Source: Baffinella frigidus (Eukaryota > Cryptophyceae > Cryptomonadales > Baffinellaceae). From it: DNA of 12,311 nucleotides. The notes below the pieces were generated by a model. It saw nothing but the letters and a program-made list of their open reading frames with translations. It was not told the DNA's origin and ran no database searches. Made by a program: the position numbers and the translations under genes. The DNA is taken from assembly GCA_026770585.1 (NCBI GenBank), contig MU646975.1, positions 133,372 to 145,682 of the forward strand. Direction: 5' to 3'. Position 1 is the stretch's first letter, and every line of letters starts with the position of its first letter. Shown piece by piece: positions 8,701 through 12,154 of this stretch.

Positions 8701-11476
8701 CCGTAGTTCCCGACTCTGCCGAGGCTGCCCGCGTCGAGGACAAGGTCGGGCCCCCCCAACCCCCCTCTCCTGCACCCTCGTCGCGCCGCCCCTTTCTCGG
8801 AATAAAGTCATGTATAATATAATGTAATATAATATGCATCCACACCCTACACCAACGTCTCTCAGAATTAATACCTGTTACCGCCCAGCCTAAACCCTAC
8901 ACCCTAAACCCTAAACCCTACACCCTAAACCCTAAACCCTATACCCTAAACCCTAAACCCTAAACCCTAAACCCTAAACCCTAAACCCTAAACCCTAAAC
9001 CCGCGCGCGCGGCGCAACGCCACGAGCCTCAACGTTCGAGGCTCTCTCTGGTGGTTGGGCACCCGCCCCCAGTCGCGCGGTCGCGCTGGGCTGCATTCTG
9101 CTCTGCAACACCTAGGGTTTCGCGATTTTACGGGTATCAAATAAATCACATTGATTCTTTGGGGGTTGGTTTCCGCAGGCCAAGAGCCTTGCGCTCGCGC
9201 TTGTGGCGCGCCGCTCCTCACACGAACCTGCCGGCATGGAGGACGGGGAGGGGGAGGGGAGGGGGGCAGCAGCGGGGGCGGAGGGGGCGGGCGGGTTCTG
9301 GGGGGTGGGGAGCGGTGGGGTCGGGAGCGGCGGAGGGATAGCGGAGGCTGCTTTGGATGCGCGGGGGGAGACTGCTGAGGAGCGGAAGGACCGCGCTGCT
9401 GCTGAGAGGTCTCGTAGAGCTATTCCGGTAGGACTTGTCGCGTTTTCGATTTCGAGACTTCGAGACTTCGAGACTTCATTTGTACCATGAGATTTGAAAC
9501 GGTGTGTTTTAAAACGTTGTACGCCCTTTAAAACCTTTTTGAAGTCTGAAATCTTGAAATCTCGAAGTCGAAAACGCGACAAGTCCTACCGGAATGGCTC
9601 TACCTCTGCCTCACCTGGGCTTGCTCACTGTTCTCAAGTTGACGTGCTGGGGTTGTGGTGCAATTCCGTCGACCTTGGAGCGGGAAAGAGCCCGGGTTCA
9701 CCATATTGGTGAGCTCACATATAGACTGGCTGCGCTGGGTGCGCGGGAAGACGGCTGAGGAGCGTGAGGACCGAGCTGCCGCTAAGAGGTCTTCCTGAGA
9801 CCTCCTCGTGTGCTCCCCGCACGATTTTTTCGGACCCAGGCTCGGACCCTCCTAGTGCCGTCCTGTGGGGCGTCACGGCTCGACACCAGGTTGCGGGGAG
9901 TCGCGAGTCTGGCCAGAGTAGTTCCGGAACCTCAACCTTAAATGCTAAATCCTAACCCCTAAACCCTAAGTGGCCGGTGTGGAGCGTCAGGGCACCACAC
10001 CAGGTGCGGGGAGTCAGGCCGGGGTAGATGCAGGAACAGACTCCCTCTTCCACATGCTTCAACCCTTAAACCTCAAACCATAAACACGCTACAACCCTGA
10101 ACCTTAAGCCCTAAACCCCAAACAGTTATCTGCAGCGGGGGCTGGCCAACAGCTTCGCGGAGGCGCTGGTGCAGGTGCCTACCCTACACCCTACACCCCA
10201 AACCCAAAACCCCTAACCCCAAACCCATAACCCAAAACCCCAAAACCGAAACCCAAAACCCAAAACTCAAAACTCAAAACCCAAAACCCTACACCAACAC
10301 CCGAAACCCTAAAACCTAAACCCTAAACCCTAAACCCTAAACCCCAATTTTTTAACCCCACATCGTAACGCAGGTGGCGCGCACCAAGGAGGCGGATGCC
10401 AGGCTGTTCCGCCAGGCTGCTGCCCTCTCGCCTCCGAGGGGAGACAGGTCGCCCGGACGCCCCTCCTTCTTCCGTCCGCTTTCTTCTTCTGCAGTTAATT
10501 GGATACCTACAAAATCTCCTCCTCCCTTCTCCCTCCTCCCTCCTCCCTCCTCCCTTCTCCCGCCTCCCTCCTCCCTCCTCCTGCATCCCTCATCCTTCCT
10601 CCCTCCTCCCCTCCTCTCCTCCTCCCGCCTCCCTCCTCCCTCCCCTCCCCACTCTCCTAATTTTGAACCTTGGGATTTACGACCTTGGGATTTTCAACCT
10701 TGGGATTTTCACCCTTGGGATTTTTAACTTTGGGGGTTTTACTTACCTTGGGATTTTCAAGCTTGAGATTTTCAAGCTTGAGATTTTCAAGCTTGGGATT
10801 TTCAAGCTTGGGATTTTCGAGCTTGGAATTTTACTACCTTGGAATTTTCACTGACCTTGGGATTTTCACTTACCTTAGGATTCCTACGCGCCTTGGGATT
10901 TTAACTTACCTTGGGGTTTCCACGCACCTTGGGATTTTCACTTTCCTCCGGATTTCCACGCACCGTGGGATTTTCACTCACAATGGGATCTCCACGCACG
11001 TTAAGATTTTCGCTTTCCTTGGGGTTCCCACGCACCTTGGGATTTTCACTTACCTTGGGATTTGCCCCGGGTTATCGTTCACCAGGAGTTATCGTCCATC
11101 TCGAGTTATCGCAAGGCGTTGCTCCCGACGCCGCAGTCACCCTCTCCTGAAACATTGAGAGAATCACACATTGATTGAAACAGTGACAACGCAATGTACA
11201 TTGATGAATCAATGTTTTATCGGTACCACGAAACACTTTCAGCGCGCACGAGTGTATGAAATTCTGATGTGTGGCCTGGCATGGAACGCAGGGGGGAGCA
11301 AGAAGACACCGACGGTGACCTGCCGCTCGTCAGCACAGCAGGTCTCCCTCTCCCCCTTTTGCGAAAGGCCATGCGTTTTTGTTGTTTAGTTGTGCTCCTC
11401 TGCAGTTCCTCTCGATGAGTCCAAACTGTCTTCACCAGCTTCTGTGTTGTGGAATGGTTTTGAACCCCGCCTCTGA
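2638..11476 (+). CDS. Multi-exon ankyrin-repeat protein gene (span; 5' end not found)
   Basis: This entry covers the gene; exons are listed separately. Proposed exons are 2638-2704, 3346-3401, 3533-3604, 4602-4668, 5819-5910 (weak), 5942-5992, 6727-6804, 7050-7153, 7968-8067, 9179-9427, 10136-10174, 10374-10447, 11292-11341 and 11406-11476, about 390 codons. Acceptors are CAG| in all but the weak one; donors are mostly AG|GTC or CAG|GTN, with one GC donor. Ankyrin repeats form solenoids that bind protein partners, so a scaffold or recognition role is likely, but the partner and cell location are unknown. The flanks carry no catalytic motif I recognise. Phase agrees at most junctions but fails between 3604 and 4602. 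Splice sites were chosen by eye with the frame in view, so phase agreement is not fully independent evidence. The gene may be decaying, given duplicated broken exons. Confidence 0.55.
2710..2725 (+). repeat. Short telomere-like tract after a donor
   Basis: CACCCTAAACCCTAT starts about five bases into the intron after the donor at 2705. It is about two units of the heptamer. Confidence 0.7.
2904..3145 (+). repeat. Degenerate telomere-like array
   Basis: Variants CCCCAAA, CCCTAAA, CCCCGAA and CCCTACA, with the run CCCCAAA dominant in the middle. It lies inside the proposed intron 2705-3345. The mix of variants suggests an old array re-expanded locally. Confidence 0.9.
3166..3338. mobile_element. 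173-bp element with perfect 15-bp terminal inverted repeats
   Basis: CCACGCAAGAGTGTA at 3166-3180 and its exact reverse complement at 3324-3338. Inside, 3202-3223 is a perfect 22-bp palindrome centred on AGATCT. A 2-bp CA flanks both sides as a possible target duplication, too short to be convincing. No open frame of note; MITE-like. Its right end is 7 bp before the CAG acceptor of the exon at 3346. Confidence 0.75.
3346..3401 (+). CDS. Candidate exon, basic helical segment
   Basis: Bounded by CACGCAG| and CCG|GTCGGT, with a strong pyrimidine tract just inside the following intron. It reads ARAKRDLREAGDLRPGSR and ends with two bases of a codon, completed by the first base of the exon at 3533. 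Composition is amphipathic and charged, consistent with continuing the preceding helical segment. No domain recognised. Confidence 0.42.
3533..3604 (+). CDS. Candidate exon, product unknown
   Basis: Bounded by TTGGCAG| and GACAG|GTTATG, both good splice contexts. It reads YSACVRLWAASRFGLEV followed by AHPIHD. The LWAASRFGLEV part vaguely resembles the helix pair of an ankyrin repeat but is too short to assign. It ends in phase 2, which does not fit the exon at 4602. Confidence 0.42.
3605..4231. other. Intronic stretch without a clear exon
   Basis: It contains a reverse TTTGTACCA motif (3658-3666), the element at 3796-3934, and an isolated donor-like GTAAGTAT at about 4040 with no convincing exon before it. 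The missing exon required by the phase break would be expected here. Confidence 0.4.
3796..3934 (+). mobile_element. CTCTGCCTCA-family short element, near full length
   Basis: The left end TCTCGCTCTGCCTCACTCGG and right end CTGAGACAGAGCTAG are imperfect inverted repeats. The interior has AAGTTGAC, then GGGTTTGCGGTGCAAATCCGTC and CTTTGGAGC, which recur in the copies at 1645-1727 and 9603-9728. About 139 bp with no coding capacity, so a non-autonomous element. Confidence 0.7.
4243..4299 (+). repeat. (CCCGAAA)n telomere-variant array
   Basis: Eight near-perfect CCCGAAA units. This variant is almost pure here and nearly absent elsewhere. The array ends CGAACCCAG, which forms the acceptor of the broken exon copy at 4302. 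Confidence 0.95.
4302..4361 (+). pseudogene. Decayed duplicate of the ankyrin exon at 4602
   Basis: GAGG, then GTG, then AAGGACGGGGCGGTCG-CGA aligns with the start of exon 4602-4668, but the distance from CAG| to AAGGAC is 20 bases here and 21 there. That one-base difference shifts the frame. The shared peptide core is KDGAV. A further fragment, CAGGAGGAGAT at 4228-4238, resembles the start of the same exon, so the exon may have been copied more than once with telomere-like repeat between copies. Confidence 0.5.
4522..4549. repeat. Perfect 10-bp hairpin
   Basis: AGCCAGGACC, eight-base loop, GGTCCTGGCT. AT-rich flanks surround this GC-rich stem. It lies between the broken exon copy and exon 4602; role unknown. 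Confidence 0.7.
4602..4668 (+). CDS. Exon: end of one ankyrin repeat and start of the next
   Basis: Bounded by TCGGCAG| and ACCG|GTGTGC. It reads EEIVPALKDGAVVDFPDERY then DT. LKDGAVVD matches the ankyrin loop L-x-x-G-A-x-V-D, and the Thr falls 13 residues from the Gly, the same register as GAFVDARTYNGDT in exon 5942. It ends with one base of a codon. A frameshifted duplicate lies 300 bp upstream. I am fairly sure of the ankyrin call and less sure of the exact donor. Confidence 0.6.
4669..4740 (+). repeat. CTGTCCTGCCCCCACC tandem repeat
   Basis: About three to four diverged copies of a unit near CTGTCCTGCCCCCACC start at the donor of exon 4602. It is a small pyrimidine-rich minisatellite inside the intron. 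Confidence 0.7.
4740..4908 (+). repeat. Telomere-variant array with a (CCCATAA)n block
   Basis: It begins with mixed CCCTCAA, CCCAAAA and CCATAAA units, passes through CCCTAAA, then becomes a run of CCCATAA. A (CTT)n tract follows at 4909-4922. Confidence 0.9.
4923..5625. other. Intronic stretch, no supportable exon
   Basis: Some frames are open on both strands (for example - strand about 5463-4993), but none has splice-bounded protein-like composition that beats the opposite strand. A short CCCCAAA-like remnant lies at 5133-5160 and a GATGGGT triplication at 5584-5602. Confidence 0.4.
5626..5818. mobile_element. 193-bp inverted-repeat element with TTTGTACCA core
   Basis: The left end CTAGAGCGTTTGCGGTAAGT and the reverse complement of the right end match for about 50 bp with few differences, through TTGTCCGTTTTGGACGT and TTTTCCGGTTTT. 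The core has TTTGTACCA (5703-5711), then TTTAAAACATT and CCTTTAAA. The element at 9414-9603 has nearly the same size and core but quite different arms. The right end CTAG could act as the acceptor of the weak exon at 5819. Confidence 0.8.
5819..5910 (+). CDS. Weak candidate exon between two ankyrin exons
   Basis: If the element's terminal TAG is an acceptor and GTCCGA at 5911 a donor, 92 bp read in a frame that joins exon 4602 (phase 1) and exon 5942 (phase 0), giving AWLLARASGRFGGMTHNLL just before CGAFVDAR. This fits ankyrin helices loosely. It requires a 31-bp intron (5911-5941), unusually short. It may instead be an old exon broken by element insertion. Confidence 0.25.
5942..5992 (+). 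CDS. Exon: ankyrin repeat hairpin and first helix start
   Basis: After GTGTGGCAG| it reads CGAFVDARTYNGDTPLM, a near-consensus ankyrin segment (G-A-x-V-D-A-R-x-x-x-G-x-T-P-L-M). Joining ATG at 5990-5992 to GTA at 6727 gives TPLM-VAASAG, as in canonical repeats, and makes the repeat exactly 33 residues long. The intron would begin GCACCC, a GC donor. No GT lies between 5971 and the in-frame TAG at 6014-6016, which is inside the terminal repeat of the adjacent element. So either a GC donor is used or the gene is broken here. Confidence 0.6.
6013..6141 (+). mobile_element. CTCTGCCTCA-family element, 129 bp
   Basis: The ends CTAGCTCTGCCTCAG and CTCAGGCAGAGCTAG are inverted repeats matching at 14 of 15 positions. 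The interior carries TTTGTACCA (6067-6075) and a perfect 11-bp stem with 4-base loop at 6096-6121 (CCCGTCTCCTC, GTTT, GAGGAGACGGG). This copy combines the terminal sequence of one family with the core motif of the other. Confidence 0.8.
6143..6375. repeat. Long inverted repeat, 54-bp arms
   Basis: The left arm 6143-6196 and right arm 6322-6375 match as reverse complements at about 51 of 54 positions, with a 125-bp spacer. It begins 2 bp after the preceding element. The arms could form a stable stem in the intron RNA or mark another foldback transposon. No coding sequence in the spacer. Confidence 0.85.
6414..6452. repeat. 39-bp near-perfect palindrome
   Basis: GAGAACACCGGC at the left and GCCGGTGTTCTC at the right flank a centre that is itself near-palindromic (GCACTC, GAGTGC). 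Only two arm positions and the centre base fail to pair. A partial third copy (CCGAGTGCAGCCGGTG) follows directly. Confidence 0.85.
6523..6550. repeat. (AC)n microsatellite
   Basis: CA/AC dinucleotide run interrupted once by CGC. Intronic. Confidence 0.85.
6621..6715 (+). repeat. Degenerate telomere-like tract before an ankyrin exon
   Basis: CCCTGAA, CCCCAAA and CTCAAC-type variants that grow less regular toward the acceptor at 6726. Confidence 0.8.
6727..6804 (+). CDS. Exon: ankyrin repeat helices and next loop
   Basis: Bounded by GAAGCAG| and GACGAG|GTCCAG; 26 whole codons in phase 0. It reads VAASAGSGRACRALIALGAD then PTLDDE. This is a textbook ankyrin segment: A-A-x-x-G on the first helix, R-A-L-I-x-L on the second, then G-A-D-P-T. 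It joins in frame to exons 5942 and 7050, the latter giving DDE-EGYTAL. Telomere-like repeat runs up to the acceptor side and starts six bases after the donor. One of the two best-supported exons in the window. Confidence 0.72.
6811..6934 (+). repeat. (CCCTCCA)n / (CCCTACA)n telomere-variant array
   Basis: Starts 6 bp into the intron after the donor at 6805. A central block is CCCTACA; the rest is CCCTCCA. Each variant is homogenised in blocks. Confidence 0.95.
6951..6999 (+). pseudogene. Decayed duplicate of the ankyrin exon at 7050
   Basis: After AACAGCCAG| the segment CCACAGCTAGAGAGGGAGGGCAG and GTGATGGAGGACAACGAG aligns with the start of exon 7050-7153 (ACAGCGCTAGAGCGAGCAGTGATGGAG). Small indels shift the frame before the VMEDNE part. 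It is then cut off by a telomere-like array. It reads as an exon copy interrupted or truncated by repeat. Confidence 0.55.
6999..7041 (+). repeat. Telomere-like array, perfect CCCTAAA core
   Basis: Four to five CCCTAAA/CCCCAAA units between the broken exon copy and the intact exon; CCCCTAAAGCAG forms the acceptor at 7049. Confidence 0.9.
7050..7153 (+). CDS. Exon: full ankyrin repeat body
   Basis: Bounded by CTAAAGCAG| and GAAGA|GTAAAC. It reads EGYTALERAVMEGNQEAAAV, then LLEALEQREQSNLEE. G-Y-T-A-L, A-V-M-E-G-N-Q-E-A and V-L-L-E-A match the ankyrin consensus and sit in the same register as the preceding repeat. It ends in phase 2; the first base of exon 7968 completes Glu. Without splicing, the frame ends at TAA 7155-7157, the first bases of the next repeat array, so the donor GTAAACCC is itself made by the junction of exon and repeat. 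Confidence 0.72.
7155..7272 (+). repeat. (CCCTACA)n / (CCCTGCA)n telomere-variant array
   Basis: Begins at the donor of exon 7050-7153. CCCTACA dominates, with CCCTGCA and CCTGCAA units every few repeats, giving a loose higher-order pattern. Confidence 0.95.
7281..7792. mobile_element. Composite inverted-repeat element, about 512 bp
   Basis: The ends CAATTTCATGTGGA (7281) and TCCATATGAAATTG (7779-7792) are inverted. A longer pair, about 7331-7396 and 7679-7742, matches near 80-85% (GGTGGGTTTGGT, TACAGCTTT-TCGAGG, AAGAT-GCAAATTCC). Inside, CTCTGCCTCA (7446-7455), CTCAAGTTGGCG and an inner inverted pair (AGTCAACTCCCCCTGA / TCAGGGGAAAGTTGACT) suggest a second element nested in the first. No coding capacity seen. 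Confidence 0.7.
7898..7967 (+). mobile_element. CTCTGCCTCA-family element, left part only
   Basis: CTCGCTCTGCCTCACTCGG, then TCTCAAGTTAACATGG and GTGTGGCGCC match the left half of the 3796-3934 element. The similarity fades where the exon at 7968 begins, so the CAG acceptor lies at the inner edge of a truncated element. Confidence 0.6.
7968..8067 (+). CDS. Exon: diverged ankyrin repeat
   Basis: Bounded by CAACGCAG| and GACCAG|GTCGCC. After one completing base it reads SMIAVGHEMSLLRNRVRAGL then PVDPADTARVDDQ. A-V-G-H-E, L-L-R and R-A-G-L-P-V-D follow the ankyrin pattern more loosely than the two exons before it. It ends in phase 0, matching exon 9179. A partial duplicate of its 3' half lies at 8676-8744. 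Confidence 0.6.
8112..8190 (-). repeat. Telomere-like array in opposite orientation
   Basis: GGGTGCA/GGGTGTA units, then TTTAGGG units on the + strand. It is the only sizeable array here whose G-rich strand is the + strand. The variant GGGTGCA is the reverse complement of the TGCACCC type seen at 7155-7272. Confidence 0.9.
8221..8382. repeat. Foldback bounded by 19-bp direct repeats
   Basis: GAAGACGCGTAGACTTGCA occurs exactly at 8221-8239 and 8364-8382. Between them GTAGGCCGTAGGGC (8276-8289) pairs perfectly with 8325-8338, and CCTATG-AAA-CATAGG forms an inner hairpin. A C-homopolymer run (8207-8220) precedes it. Confidence 0.8.
8434..8504. repeat. (TATAA)n 5-bp tandem repeat
   Basis: Pentamer ATAAT repeated about 14 times with a few substitutions. 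It follows CTCGGAATAAAG-CAT, which also precedes a shorter (TATAA)n run at 8813-8835, so the whole module is duplicated. Confidence 0.9.
8676..8744 (+). pseudogene. Partial duplicate of the exon at 7968
   Basis: MLLRRNTVTVVPDSAEAARV then EDK aligns with the 3' half of exon 7968-8067 (SLLRNRV, then VDPADTARVDDQ), and both are followed by |GTCG and a C-rich run. An in-frame stop lies just upstream and no good acceptor is seen. It is probably a dead copy, though an alternative exon cannot be excluded: it also ends in phase 0. Confidence 0.5.
8745..8835 (+). repeat. Duplicated intron-start module
   Basis: GTCGGGCCCCCCC through CGCGCCGCCCCTTTCTCGGAATAAAGTCATGTATAATATAA is a diverged copy of material after exon 7968 (8068-8112) and at 8391-8445. 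The duplication therefore carried exon end plus intron together. Confidence 0.6.
8889..9002 (+). repeat. Telomere-like array, long perfect CCCTAAA run
   Basis: Early units alternate CCCTACA and CCCTAAA; from about 8946 the units are perfect CCCTAAA for about eight repeats. It ends abruptly at a CGCGCGCG tract. Confidence 0.95.
9179..9427 (+). CDS. Candidate exon: Gly-rich linker and charged helix
   Basis: Acceptor GGTTTCCGCAG| after a T-rich stretch. It reads AKSLALALVARRSSHEPAG, then MEDGEGEG, a Gly/Ala-rich run, then TAEERKDRAAAERSRR. In-frame with exon 7968 and, if the donor is CCG|GTAGGA at 9428, with exon 10136. The alternative donor AGAG|GTCTCG at 9409 is the better splice context but breaks phase to 10136. 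The chosen donor lies inside the terminal repeat of the element at 9414-9603. The Gly-rich part is low complexity. No family recognised. Confidence 0.45.
9414..9603. mobile_element. 190-bp inverted-repeat element with TTTGTACCA core
   Basis: The left end GTAGAGCTATTCCGGTAGGA and its right partner match for about 37 bp with only one or two differences (to GTTTTCGA-TTCGAGA), then continue imperfectly to about 64 bp. The core carries CATTTGTACCA (9477-9487), then TTTTAAAACGTTGTACG-CCTTTAAAA, alignable with the core at 5703-5755. Terminal sequences of the two elements are unrelated. Confidence 0.8.
9603..9728 (+). mobile_element. CTCTGCCTCA-family element, 3' end merging into an exon copy
   Basis: CCTCTGCCTCACCTGGG, TCTCAAGTTGACGTGCTGGG and CCTTGGAGCGGGAAAGAGC match the copy at 3796-3934 in order. 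It follows directly on the element at 9414-9603. Its expected right terminus gives way to the exon-like duplicate at 9725. Confidence 0.65.
9725..9788 (+). pseudogene. Duplicate of the 3' part of exon 9179
   Basis: GGCTGC-TGG-TGCGCGGG and GCTGAGGAGCG-GAGGACCG-GCTGC match 9346-9408, and both end AGAG|GTCT. The copy reads KTAEEREDRAAAKR against TAEERKDRAAAER. A 2-bp length difference upstream breaks the frame relative to the original, and the phase does not fit the neighbouring exons. It could be an alternative exon using the element's ATAG as acceptor. Confidence 0.5.
9865..10028 (+). repeat. Direct repeat pair, about 50 bp
   Basis: TGTGGGGCGTCACGGC-ACACCAGGTTGCGGGGAGTC at about 9866-9920 recurs in diverged form at about 9978-10028, separated by a short CCCTAAA remnant (9930-9970). 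No convincing coding frame is shared. Confidence 0.6.
10060..10124 (+). repeat. Degenerate telomere-like tract
   Basis: CCCTTAAA, CCATAAA and CCCCAAA units end just before the acceptor of the exon at 10136. Confidence 0.8.
10136..10174 (+). CDS. Exon: 13-codon mini-exon
   Basis: Bounded by TATCTGCAG| and GTGCAG|GTGCCT; exactly 13 codons in phase 0, reading RGLANSFAEALVQ. It joins in frame to the exon at 10374. Bases from GCCAACAGC onward resemble the start of exon 9179 (GCCAAGAGCCTTGCG), so it may be another duplicated exon. It stands out as an island between telomere-like arrays. Function unknown. Confidence 0.55.
10177..10349 (+). repeat. Telomere-like array filling a whole intron
   Basis: The 199-bp proposed intron 10175-10373 is this array plus a short acceptor region (ATTTTTTAACCCC...CAG). 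Units range over CCCTACA, CCCAAAA, CCCATAA and CTCAAAA, ending in clean CCCTAAA. Confidence 0.95.
10374..10447 (+). CDS. Exon: Ala/Arg-rich segment
   Basis: Bounded by GTAACGCAG| and GACAG|GTCGCC, with T6 before the acceptor. It reads VARTKEADARLFRQAAAL, then SPPRGD, helix-like with a proline-rich end. In phase with the previous exon; it ends with two bases completed by the exon at 11292. No domain recognised. Confidence 0.55.
10515..10656 (+). repeat. Polypyrimidine (CCTCCCT)n tract
   Basis: About 140 bp of nearly pure C/T on the + strand, with CCTCCCTCCT-type repeats and mirror symmetry that could form triplex (H-) DNA. It lies in the large last intron. Confidence 0.9.
10667..11067 (+). 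repeat. Minisatellite: 15-bp units, then an 18-bp alternating pair
   Basis: Units of ACCTTGGGATTTTCA (15 bp) to about 10832, then 18-bp units to 11067. The 18-bp units often alternate between ACCTTGGGATTTTCACTT and ACCTTGGGGTTTCCACGC, making a 36-bp higher-order unit. Both periods are multiples of three, so several frames stay open, but I treat these as by-products. The array sits inside the proposed intron 10448-11291. Confidence 0.9.
11292..11341 (+). CDS. Penultimate exon, acidic
   Basis: Bounded by GGAACGCAG| and CAGCAG|GTCTCC. It reads GEQEDTDGDLPLVSTA after the split Arg codon. The phase fits both the exon at 10374 and the exon at 11406. The preceding intron would be 844 bp and contains the minisatellite. 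Short, with no domain. Confidence 0.42.
11406..11476 (+). CDS. Terminal exon with stop codon
   Basis: Acceptor TGTGCTCCTCTGCAG| has the best pyrimidine tract in the gene; the intron is 64 bp. The frame set by the previous exon reads VPLDESKLSSPASVL, then WNGFEPRL, and stops at TGA 11474-11476. No clear polyadenylation signal follows. A CAG-ending alternative donor near 11491 exists, so the end is not certain. Confidence 0.4.
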
Positions 11477-11754
11477 GCTTCTGCCCTACAGATCCCAACT
11501 TGCTCGTTGGCGTTGGTGCACCCCCCCTTCCGCCATTCGATTCTCTTGCTGCGCGCCCCGTGCTGTCCTGACGTGAGGAATGTGGCAGATGGCCGGCAAA
11601 TGGTCGCTGCGGGGAGTAAGGTTGGTGTGGGGGGGGCGGGGGGCGGTGCCGTTGGTGGGGGGACGGGGGGGGAAGCGATGGACATGCAGATTCCGCTGGT
11701 GCAGACTTGCCCTCTCCCGTCGGTTACTCCTTGCTGTCGCTGCAGTAGCCCACG
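11477..11754. other. 3' region with G-runs, no supportable gene
   Basis: Frames are open on both strands but show low-complexity Gly/Pro composition. 11629-11677 holds several runs of four to eight G that could form quadruplexes. Confidence 0.4.
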
Positions 11755-11840
11755 CCACACGGTGGACTGCGAGCTTTTCTATTAGAAGGGGTGTCGTCCA
11801 TTTCACTTATGTTAGCCCTTTCTCGTAGTCCACCGTGTGG
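11755..11840. mobile_element. 86-bp foldback element with 18-bp inverted ends
   Basis: CCACACGGTGGACTGCGA at 11755-11772 and the reverse complement at 11823-11840 match at 17 of 18 positions. GGTTACTCC occurs at 11722-11730 and again at 11839-11847, with weaker similarity continuing after both copies. No coding capacity. Confidence 0.75.
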
Positions 11841-11980
11841 TTACTCCCTACGGCTGCCGCAGTTGTTTCGTTTGGAAACTGGATTCGCTACGCCTAGTCC
11901 TTTCCCTCTTTTTGCATGCATGGCTGGAGCAGTCTCAGAGGACTGGTGACTCGGCCGCTAAGCTAGATATCTGACTTAGT

Positions 11981-12056
11981 ATCTATCTATCTAGATAGAT
12001 TGATAGATAGATAGATATAGATATAGATATGGATATGGATATGGATATATATATAT

Positions 12057-12105
<49 letters not shown>
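11981..12105. repeat. Compound microsatellite: ATCT/GATA, GATATG, (TA)n, (GA)n
   Basis: ATCT units turn into AGAT units through a small palindrome, followed by GATATA and GATATG hexamers, then TA, then about 20 GA units. Confidence 0.95.
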
Positions 12106-12154
12106 TGAACAGCCACTTAGCAGCGCCCGAGTTCTATATTTCCCGGATTTTTGG

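Noticed and set aside
9112-9582. Open frame of 156 codons on the - strand
   Set aside because: It is the complement of the Gly-rich + strand exon and runs into an inverted-repeat element; it is a shadow.
10667-11067. CRISPR array
   Set aside because: Units of 15-18 bp are adjacent, with no unique spacers, and the surrounding DNA is eukaryotic in character.
10396-11158. Pentapeptide- or hexapeptide-repeat protein encoded by the minisatellite
   Set aside because: Open frames follow from unit lengths divisible by three; more than one frame is open, the sequence begins in a polypyrimidine tract, and the flanking exons splice across it.
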